From Pseudoxanthomonas sp. X-1 (lineage in GTDB: Bacteria > Pseudomonadota > Gammaproteobacteria > Xanthomonadales > Xanthomonadaceae), in contig NZ_CP083376.1 of assembly GCF_020042665.1 (NCBI RefSeq), positions 1,710,001 through 1,774,000 on the forward strand: a DNA stretch of 64,000 nt, written 5' to 3'. How positions within the stretch are numbered: position 1 is the stretch's first letter; each line of letters opens with the position of its first letter. Positions 58,630-64,000 of the stretch are shown one piece after another. Made by a program: the position numbers and the translations under genes. The notes beneath the pieces were generated by a model, which was not told the DNA's origin, did no database searches, and saw only the letters and a list, made by a program, of their open reading frames with translations.

Positions 58630-59265
58630 TCAGCGCGTGGCCTCGGTGGCAGACGGCTCGTAGCCTTCCAGATCGGCCGAATCCAGGTGCCAGGCCCGAT
58701 CCTTCGCTGGTGCACCATCCGCCATCACCGCACGCAAGGTGAAGCTGCCTTTGTAATGACGCGTACTGCCGTCGGCCTGCAATGCGGACAGGTCGACCGG
58801 CACCTGGATGTAGCGCGAGCCGGCCGCCCCTTCGGCATCGAAGGCCTGGCCGACACGCGCTTCGACATGGCGCGTCTTTGCATAGCCCTTGGCAAAGACG
58901 TCGAAGGGCTGCCGGCTGGCCGCACCGTCCCGGCCCCAGAGCGCGTAGGCTGCGGCGTAGTCGCCTGCGTTGATGGCCGCGTAATAGCGGCGCACCGTGT
59001 CCTGTGCACTTTCGGCCGTCGGCTCGGCGGGGATGGCGGCTTCCGCTGCCTGCATCGGTGGCGGTTCCGCCAGCGCGTCTTCGGTCTGCGAGTCGGCCGG
59101 CGCCAATGCCGGCGGCGTGGCGGGCGTCGGTGCGCTTGTCGCGGGAGACGCGTCGCCAGCGTGGGTCTGCTGATCTTGGCCTTGGCCGCAGGCCGCGAGC
59201 GTCGCCGCTCCCGCCGCGACCAGGCCGAACATCAGGATGCGGACACGTGTCGGGTCAGGGCGCAT
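58630..59265 (-). CDS. lipoprotein of unknown function with NTF2-like tail
   Basis: A 211-residue protein with a lipoprotein signal ending LVAAGAATLAAC (lipobox LAAC), then a Pro/Ala/Thr-rich linker of about 60 residues and a compact C-terminal domain starting DTVRRYYAAINAGDYAAAYALWG, which looks like an NTF2/SnoaL-like fold. The function is unknown. Its start overlaps the end of the DUF1439 gene by 11 bases, so the two are probably coexpressed. Confidence 0.8.
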   Translation of the reverse strand: MRPDPTRVRILMFGLVAAGAATLAACGQGQDQQTHAGDASPATSAPTPATPPALAPADSQTEDALAEPPPMQAAEAAIPAEPTAESAQDTVRRYYAAINAGDYAAAYALWGRDGAASRQPFDVFAKGYAKTRHVEARVGQAFDAEGAAGSRYIQVPVDLSALQADGSTRHYKGSFTLRAVMADGAPAKDRAWHLDSADLEGYEPSATEATR

Positions 59266-59854
59266 CGCTCAGGTCCGGCATGCCCACGGGCTGGTCGAAC
59301 TGCACCACGATGCGGCCGTCGCGCACGCGAGCGGACTGCACGCGCACGTCGCCGAAGCTGGCCAGCAACTTGGGATCCAGCCGGTAAAGCGGCTCGCTGC
59401 GCGCATAGTCCTGCAGGAACAGGCTGACCAGCTGGCGATCGCGCTCGTGCAGTTCGCCGCCGTCGGTGGCGGCCACGCGATCCACGGTGGGCGCGTCCAG
59501 ATACAGCGTCATCGCCTGCGGGTCATAGCGCAGGCCGCTGCTCAGCCACACCCGGCCCAGCGGATTGCCGCTGGCGCTGGCGTCGAACTGCATCTGGACC
59601 CGGTCGCTGCCCGGCGGGATGCGCAGCTGCGGATTGCTGGCGGTCATCGAGACCAGCCCGCCCAGCGCCTGGAAATCGCGCGGAAACTCGTGCGCAAGAT
59701 AACCCTGCACCTGGTCGGCGCTGACCGACAGTTCGTTGGAGGGCGCCTGACTCGAGGACTGCGCCTGCGCCCAGGCCGCGGCGGTGACCGGTGCGATCAC
59801 CAAGGCCGTGGCGACGAGGGCGGCGCGCATGCGGTGGGCGAGGAAAGCCTGCAT
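59255..59854 (-). CDS. DUF1439-like exported protein
   Basis: A 199-residue protein with a signal peptide (AALVATALVIAPVTAAAWA) and a beta-rich domain like DUF1439: the ELSVSADQVQGYLAHEFP start, then RLDPKLLASFGDVRVQSARVRDGRIVVQFD near the end. This lipid-binding-like family (in E. coli YceB) is periplasmic or lipidated; here there is no lipobox. The start at 59854 is the first ATG giving the signal peptide; an internal ATG at 59830 is possible. Function unknown. Confidence 0.7.
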   Translation of the reverse strand: MQAFLAHRMRAALVATALVIAPVTAAAWAQAQSSSQAPSNELSVSADQVQGYLAHEFPRDFQALGGLVSMTASNPQLRIPPGSDRVQMQFDASASGNPLGRVWLSSGLRYDPQAMTLYLDAPTVDRVAATDGGELHERDRQLVSLFLQDYARSEPLYRLDPKLLASFGDVRVQSARVRDGRIVVQFDQPVGMPDLSDAP

Positions 59855-59918
59855 GGAAACGTCCGTGAAGGAGGGCTGGACTGCAGCCACACCTTAAGCA
59901 CGACGGGTGAACCTGGCC

Positions 59919-60452
59919 TCAATCGAGCTGGGGCCGCACCGAGGCGCTGGACAGCTCCCAGCCATCGTTGCCGACCTTGCGCCGCAGGCGATACCAGCCG
60001 CTCCAGGCCTGCACGTGGCCCTGTGCGTCGCTGGCCTGCAGGCGCACCGGGATCTCCAGGCTGCGCCAGGGATACTCGTTCGGGTCCAGCGGCTCGGGCG
60101 CCTCGGTGTTGATGCGCATGCTGTGCGGGCCGAGCGCGCGCAGCGCGGCATCGTCGGGTACCGGGGCGGGCCTGCCGCCCACCCACCGCGCGTTGGCCTG
60201 GTCCAGCCGGCCCGAGGCGAGATCGCCCAGGTAGGCGTGGAGCGCGCCGGCCGCTTCGAGCAGGCTGGCCTGTTGCTGCGCATCAAGCGCCTGGCGCCTG
60301 GCCAGCGCGGCCCGATCCTCCGTCTGTGCGCCACGCTCGCTGGCCGCGGGCAACGTCGCGGTTGCGCTTACATCGGCCTGCGGCTCGGGTTTGCGGCTGC
60401 ACGAGCAGTTGCCCAGCAGCAGACACAGCAGCAGGAGCAGCGGCAGGCGCAT
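59919..60452 (-). CDS. lipoprotein, hypothetical, 177 aa
   Basis: A protein with a hydrophobic start (MRLPLLLLLCLLLGNCSCSRK) in which a cysteine follows the Leu-rich core, as in lipoproteins (LLGNC). The rest is a hydrophilic domain, Ala- and Arg-rich at first and with a WSGWYRLRRKVGNDGWELSSASVRPQ end that suggests a beta structure. I do not recognise the family. It is 64 bases before the DUF1439 gene on the same strand. Confidence 0.7.
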   Translation of the reverse strand: MRLPLLLLLCLLLGNCSCSRKPEPQADVSATATLPAASERGAQTEDRAALARRQALDAQQQASLLEAAGALHAYLGDLASGRLDQANARWVGGRPAPVPDDAALRALGPHSMRINTEAPEPLDPNEYPWRSLEIPVRLQASDAQGHVQAWSGWYRLRRKVGNDGWELSSASVRPQLD

Positions 60453-60572
60453 GGCGGGTCGGCGTGTGGCGTTGGCGCGCAGTGTACGCGCGGACCCGGT
60501 GCGCTCGGGGCGGAGGATCGCGCCGGGAGGCGTGCGATGCCCCTGGCGCGCATCATCCCGTGGTGCGCCGCA

Positions 60573-60875
60573 CTAGCGGTTGGGGTCGATCCCGGCGATG
60601 AAGCGGTCCAGCGCCGGCTCCAGCGGCGCGAAGGGATCCTCCTGTGCATCGCGGTGGCGATGGGCCAGGTCGCGCAGCACGCGGCTGGCCACCAGCGTGG
60701 CGGCGCGTTCGTCCGCACTGAGCTGGCGATGCCGCTGCGACTGGTGCATCAGTCGCAGCCAGTCCTGGCTGGCGCGGTGCTCGAACTCGATGCTGCAGCG
60801 GTCGCGACACGGATAGCCGTCGTCCTCGACAGGCGTGATGGTGATGCGATAGCGGTGCGGGCGGACGTCCTGCAT
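60573..60875 (-). CDS. hypothetical protein, 100 aa
   Basis: A 100-residue soluble protein beginning MQDVRPHRYRITITPVEDDG. The pattern YRITITPVEDDGYPCRDRCSIEFEHR is compatible with the small DUF3861-type family, but I am not certain. Two cysteines (CRDRC) are close together. A helical tail follows (RVLRDLAHRHRDAQEDPFAPL). The ATG at 60875 is the first suitable start. Function unknown. Confidence 0.6.
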   Translation of the reverse strand: MQDVRPHRYRITITPVEDDGYPCRDRCSIEFEHRASQDWLRLMHQSQRHRQLSADERAATLVASRVLRDLAHRHRDAQEDPFAPLEPALDRFIAGIDPNR

Positions 60876-60949
60876 GGCGGTCACGAGGCGAAGTACGAGC
60901 GTCCAAGGTAGGTATCCGTGCGCCCTCGCACGAGCCGGTGGGGCGCGAC

Positions 60950-61528
60950 TCAGTGTTCCGGCGGGCGCCAGGCGCGCAACGCGGGCAGCGGATCGCGCGC
61001 GCCGTCGGCACCGTAGATGCCGTAGTGCAGGTGCGGCGGCGTGCCGCGCGCATTGCCGGTGGTGCCGACGAAACCGAGCAGGTCGCCGGGCAGGACGCTG
61101 CGTCCTTCGCGCAGTCCGGGGGCCCAGTCGTCCAGGTGGGCGTAGTAATAGCGCTCGCGCCCCGGCCCGAGCACCCACACCTGGCGTCCGCCCAGGCCGC
61201 CCTCGCGTACGGACACCACCACGCCCGGCGTGGCGCTGACCACCGGCGTGCCGCGCGCGGCGAAGATGTCCACGCCGGCATGGGTGCGGTCGCGGCCGCG
61301 CGGCGCGCCGACGGTGGCGGCGATGCGGCTGGCGCGCACGCCTTCGACCGGAACCGGCAGCGCCTGCGCCGGCGGCATGCGCGCGATGCGCCAGAGCATG
61401 CGCGGGGTCCGCATGAAAGGCTGGTTCCAGGCCCAGCCCGCGGTCCAGGCCAGCAGCGCCAGCGCGCCCAGCCAGAGCAGGGCACGGCGCAGGCGGCGGG
61501 CGGGCGTGGTGGAGGACGATGCGTGCAT
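60950..61528 (-). CDS. M23-family metallopeptidase
   Basis: A 192-residue envelope peptidase or peptidase-like protein. One N-terminal membrane helix (LLWLGALALLAWTAGWAW) anchors it. The M23 domain has the zinc ligands H and D in RTHAGVDIFAARGTPV and the HxH motif in PHLHYGIYGADG. All three ligand positions appear kept, so activity on cell-wall peptides is plausible; its target is not known. The gene lies 74 bases before the 100-residue gene. Confidence 0.88.
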   Translation of the reverse strand: MHASSSTTPARRLRRALLWLGALALLAWTAGWAWNQPFMRTPRMLWRIARMPPAQALPVPVEGVRASRIAATVGAPRGRDRTHAGVDIFAARGTPVVSATPGVVVSVREGGLGGRQVWVLGPGRERYYYAHLDDWAPGLREGRSVLPGDLLGFVGTTGNARGTPPHLHYGIYGADGARDPLPALRAWRPPEH

Positions 61529-61633
61529 GCCGGTCAGCCTGGCGCGCCGTCGATGAGCCTGCGGTCAAGGCGTCTGCGATGCCGCGGCGCGTGGCGTCGG
61601 ACGGTACGCCCGCGGAACCGCCGGGCCCGGAAA

Positions 61634-61662
61634 CGACTCGGGACGGCCAAGGCCGTCCCGAG
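61634..61662 (-). terminator. hairpin terminator after the HU gene
   Basis: CTCGGGACGGCC and GGCCGTCCCGAG make a 12-bp stem with a 2-base loop, followed on the minus strand by TCGTTTCC. It lies 25 bases after the HU stop codon. Confidence 0.7.
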
Positions 61663-61686
61663 CGGTGCAACCGGTGGCGCGAAGAA

Positions 61687-62073
61687 TCAGGCGGCCGCCG
61701 AATCCTTCAGCGTCTTCATGAAGGTGGCCTTGAGCTTGGTCGAAGCCGGCTTGGCGGCGAACCACTGCTCTTCCTTGGTGAAGGGGTTGATGCCCTTGCG
61801 CTTCGGCTTGGCCGGCACGCTGACGGTCTTGATCTTCAGCAGGCCCGGCAGGGTGAAGGTGCCTGCGCCCTTCTTGCTCACCGAGCCCTGGATGGCCGAC
61901 TGCAGCGCAGCCATCACCGCGCGCACGTCCTTCGGGGCCACGCCACTGGATTCGGCGATGTGGGCGACCAGACCGGACTTGGTCAGGGCTTCCTTGATCG
62001 GCTTGGGAGCGGCCGGCTTGGCGGCGGTCTTGGCGGCCTTCTTCGGCGCTACCTTCTTGGTGGTCTTTGCCAT
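61687..62073 (-). CDS. HU-family DNA-binding protein with Lys/Ala-rich tail
   Basis: A 128-residue nucleoid protein. The first 27 residues are a Lys/Ala/Pro-rich extension (KTTKKVAPKKAAKTAAKPAA), unlike normal HU. The HU core follows: KEALTKSGLVAHIAESSGV, GSVSKKGAGTFTLPGLLKI and an arm region KGINPFTKEEQWFAAKPASTKLK. The arm differs from E. coli HU but keeps the RNP-like proline (INP). A promoter-like sequence and a terminator suggest a single-gene transcript. It probably compacts DNA, as HU and histone H1-like proteins do. Confidence 0.93.
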   Translation of the reverse strand: MAKTTKKVAPKKAAKTAAKPAAPKPIKEALTKSGLVAHIAESSGVAPKDVRAVMAALQSAIQGSVSKKGAGTFTLPGLLKIKTVSVPAKPKRKGINPFTKEEQWFAAKPASTKLKATFMKTLKDSAAA

Positions 62074-62393
62074 TATGTGTCCTGTGTACCGTGTAGGTGG
62101 ATGTACTGGCCGAACGGTCGGCCTGCGGAATGTAGGGCAAGGCGCGGGCGCAGCCAAGTGGAATCGGGGCTTTTTTCGCTGCTTTCCGCCGTTTTTTCGA
62201 CCAAAGGTGCGTGCGCGACCGCTCGGCGAGGCATTTCGCGTTATCGGCTTCCACGATCGGGCAAAGCGGCCAGGAGCAGGGCCACCGCGTTTTGCCGCGT
62301 TGCGCGATGGCCGGTGCGCGGCGGCCGGCACGGTCCGCTTACATCGCAGGGCCTAGGCTGCCGGTTCCTTTCGACCACACAGGAGCACGCCTC
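62074..62393. other. divergent promoter region of the HU and OsmC genes
   Basis: About 320 bases without a coding frame. It has T-rich stretches (TTTTTT at about 62171 and 62192) unusual for this GC-rich DNA, and the candidate HU promoter. I cannot place the OsmC promoter. Confidence 0.4.
62129..62157 (-). promoter_or_regulatory. candidate sigma-70 promoter of the HU gene
   Basis: On the minus strand TTGGCT and TACATT are 17 bases apart, each matching 4 of 6 consensus positions. The start point would be about 50 bases before the HU ATG. A modest but well-placed match. Confidence 0.35.
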
Positions 62394-62828
62394 ATGGGTA
62401 TCTCGCGTCCGGCCACCGCACACTGGGAAGGCGATCTGAAGTCCGGCAAGGGCAAGCTGTCCACGCCGCAGAGCGGACTGCTGTCCGACACGCCTTACGG
62501 TTTCAACAGTCGCTTCGGTGCCGAGAAGGGCACCAACCCCGAGGAACTGATCGCCGCCGCGCACGCCGGCTGTTTCACCATGGCCCTGTCCAATCTGCTG
62601 ACCGAGGCCGGCTCGCCGCCGACGTCGCTGGACACGCGCGCCGAAGTGGACCTGTCCATGGAGGGCGGTCCGGCGCTCTCGCATATCCGCCTGAAGGTCA
62701 AGGGCGTGGTGCCGGGCATCGACGCGGCCAGGTTCAAGGAGATCGCCGAGACGGCCAAGGAGAACTGTCCGGTGTCCAAGGCGCTCAAGGCGGTGCCGAT
62801 GAGCCTGGAAACCGAGTTCGCCGGCTGA
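62394..62828 (+). CDS. OsmC-family peroxiredoxin
   Basis: A 144-residue peroxide reductase of the OsmC/Ohr superfamily. The two catalytic cysteines are C60 (AAHAGCFTMALS) and C125 (KENCPVSKAL), and the supporting Glu is in NPEELIAAA. The sequence is closer to OsmC than to Ohr. It protects against organic hydroperoxides; regulation may be through stress sigma factors. It is a single gene, divergent from the HU gene. Confidence 0.93.
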   Translation: MGISRPATAHWEGDLKSGKGKLSTPQSGLLSDTPYGFNSRFGAEKGTNPEELIAAAHAGCFTMALSNLLTEAGSPPTSLDTRAEVDLSMEGGPALSHIRLKVKGVVPGIDAARFKEIAETAKENCPVSKALKAVPMSLETEFAG

Positions 62829-62962
62829 GCGGGACGATCCATCGGCCCGCGGGCCTGTCGCGCGGTTGAACGTGCGCGGGCCCGCGGGCCGAGTTCAGGA
62901 AGGGCTCACCGCGACGGCCCAAGGATGCGCGCATGCGCCGATCCGGCGCCGGAGATCCTGCC

Positions 62963-63592
62963 ATGATCCGCTCCACGCTCGGCCTGCTGTTGATCGGTGC
63001 AACCTGCATCGCCCCGGTGTCCGCCCAATCGCGCTACGCGGACTATTACGCGCAGCGCTATGGCGATGGCGACGCGTCCAACAGCCGCGATTACTACGAT
63101 GGGCGCGACGGCGGCAACTACGACTATGCGCGGGTAGTGCGGGTCGACCCGATCATCGCCGCACCGCCGCCCCCGCGGCAGCAGTGCTATTACCGCGATG
63201 CCGACGACGCCTATGCGCGCGACGGCGATTACTACGACGGCAACGGCCAGCGCCAGGCCACCCCGGGCGGGCGCGTCGCGGCGACCATCGCCGGCGGTGT
63301 GCTCGGTGCGGTGGTGGGCAGCCGCTTCGGCGGCGGCACGGGCCGGGTGATCGGCACCGCCGTGGGCACCGCCGCCGGCACGGCGGCCGGCCAGTCGATC
63401 TACGACAACTCGCACACCGAGCGCGGCACGGTCCGCGTCTGCGAGCCGGTGTCCGACCAGCGTTACGAAGGCGACGTGGAGGGCTACAACGTCACCTACG
63501 AATACGCCGGCCGGACCTATCAGACCCGCACCGCGTACAACCCGGGCGATCGCATCCGCGTGCGGGTGGATGTGGTGGCTGCGCAGAACTGA
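62963..63592 (+). CDS. exported glycine-zipper protein
   Basis: A 209-residue protein with a signal peptide (TLGLLLIGATCIAPVSA), a Tyr/Asp-rich segment (RYADYYAQRYGDGDASNSRDYYDGRDGG) and a glycine-zipper 2TM-like region (VAATIAGGVLGAVVGSRFGGGTGRVIGTAVGTAAGTAAG). The C-terminal 60 residues are beta-rich. Similar to outer-membrane SlyB/PcP-type or surface glycine-zipper proteins, of unknown role. ATG 62963 has GGAG at 8 bases. A terminator follows. Confidence 0.85.
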   Translation: MIRSTLGLLLIGATCIAPVSAQSRYADYYAQRYGDGDASNSRDYYDGRDGGNYDYARVVRVDPIIAAPPPPRQQCYYRDADDAYARDGDYYDGNGQRQATPGGRVAATIAGGVLGAVVGSRFGGGTGRVIGTAVGTAAGTAAGQSIYDNSHTERGTVRVCEPVSDQRYEGDVEGYNVTYEYAGRTYQTRTAYNPGDRIRVRVDVVAAQN

Positions 63593-63613
63593 AAGCCTGC
63601 CGGCGGTGGCAAG

Positions 63614-63641
63614 CCAAAGGGGCCGTGAGGCCCCTTTTTAT
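63614..63641 (+). terminator. intrinsic terminator after the glycine-zipper gene
   Basis: AAAGGGGCC and GGCCCCTTT form a stem with loop GTGA, followed by TTTATTGG, 24 bases after the stop codon. Confidence 0.85.
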
Positions 63642-63689
63642 TGGTTTGTTTCCCGATCGGGGAATGGGAATAGCGGCGCGTGGCGTTCT

Positions 63690-64000
63690 TTGGCTTCGGA
63701 GGGGCAGCGGTCCGGCGGGCGGTGTCCGCTTTTCCCTCCATCAGGGCATCCTCCCCTGAGTGGGGCGCTCGGCGTCCTGCCTCGCTGGTCGCCGCCACCG
63801 CCCGCCGGACCGCTGCCTCGCGCTTCATGTCACAGGGCTTCGGTTTGGGGGTGGGGTTCGAACCCCCTTCCTCGCGCACAACGCGATCAGTGACGGGAAA
63901 TTATCGACTTCAGGCCCCTCCCTTGCGCGCAGCGCAGGGGAGGGATGGGGAGGGGGCGGGGCTTTCCCGGTCAAGCCAGCGAAGCAAGCGCAACAGCGCC
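63690..64000. repeat. long dispersed intergenic element, copy B (runs to the window end)
   Basis: The inverted counterpart of 53485-53795. It has the same ordered blocks read on the minus strand, plus a stretch not in copy A (around 63850-63870, GGGGGTTCGAACCCC). No gene is visible from 63593 to 64000. Confidence 0.8.

Noticed and set aside
63845..63880. GGGGTTCGAACCCC, like the T-arm of a tRNA
   Set aside because: No anticodon or D-arm, no matching acceptor stem and no CCA end at the right distance on either strand. The other copy of the repeat lacks it. It is part of the dispersed element.

Overview
This 64 kb window is a high-GC bacterial chromosome segment from a gammaproteobacterium of the Xanthomonadaceae/Lysobacteraceae group (Pseudoxanthomonas, Lysobacter or a close relative; the genus is an inference). 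The grounds are the gene order (kdsD-kdsC-lptCAB-rpoN-hpf-hprK-rapZ-PTS on one strand, ibaG-murA on the other), a bifunctional XanB-type mannose enzyme, and several families of intergenic repeats of a kind typical of this group. The window is mostly core genome. I see no rRNA, tRNA, CRISPR array, insertion sequence or prophage.

Layout. 1-9.8 kb: a partial DUF4386 membrane protein, two unrecognised proteins, malate:quinone oxidoreductase (mqo), a small membrane protein, a low-molecular-weight tyrosine phosphatase, a large membrane-bound diguanylate cyclase with a propeller sensor, an exported peroxiredoxin and a lipoprotein hydrolase. 9.9-21.3 kb: a long minus-strand cluster from kdsD to mgtE that joins lipopolysaccharide precursor synthesis and export (kdsD, kdsC, lptC, lptA, lptB), sigma-54 (rpoN), ribosome hibernation (hpf) and a regulatory PTS (hprK, rapZ, a mannose-type EIIA, ptsH, ptsI). 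21.3-31.5 kb: ibaG-murA and an EF-hand protein, two DUF3108 proteins behind purM/purN, a DUF2066 protein, an AI-2E-type permease, hda, and the MurNAc-recycling pair amgK-murU. 31.5-37.9 kb: xanB, an MHS transporter, a GlsB-like protein, an M20 dipeptidase, a helix-hairpin-helix protein and a HutD-like protein.

37.9-46.1 kb is the most interesting locus. It holds a TonB-dependent siderophore receptor, a PiuC-type dioxygenase, a PepSY membrane protein, DUF2271 and DUF4198 periplasmic proteins, the flavin transferase ApbE and a membrane-anchored flavodoxin/NADPH-reductase. Candidate Fur boxes lie before the receptor and before the PepSY gene. I read it as an iron-regulated uptake system with a multi-protein transmembrane electron chain, in which ApbE probably flavinylates DUF2271 at a variant motif (Pro instead of Ala). 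Just upstream is a decayed MFS transporter gene.

46.8-53.2 kb: the SUF iron-sulfur operon (Rrf2 regulator, sufB, sufC, sufD, sufS) followed by an acetyltransferase and a Rieske protein. 53.2-64 kb: a gene-free repeat region, a bacterial SET-domain protein, a DUF5916 outer-membrane protein, 3-hydroxybutyrate dehydrogenase, a PfpI-family protein, several exported proteins of unknown role, an M23 peptidase, a tailed HU protein, an OsmC peroxidase and a glycine-zipper protein.

Repeats stand out: four copies of a 66-67 bp palindrome at gene ends; a roughly 310 bp element present twice in opposite orientation (53.5-53.8 kb and 63.7-64.0 kb); facing GGGATT-rich arms inside the suf operon; and a pair of direct repeats near 37.1 kb. 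All functional statements rest on reading the translations and motifs by eye; no database search was run.
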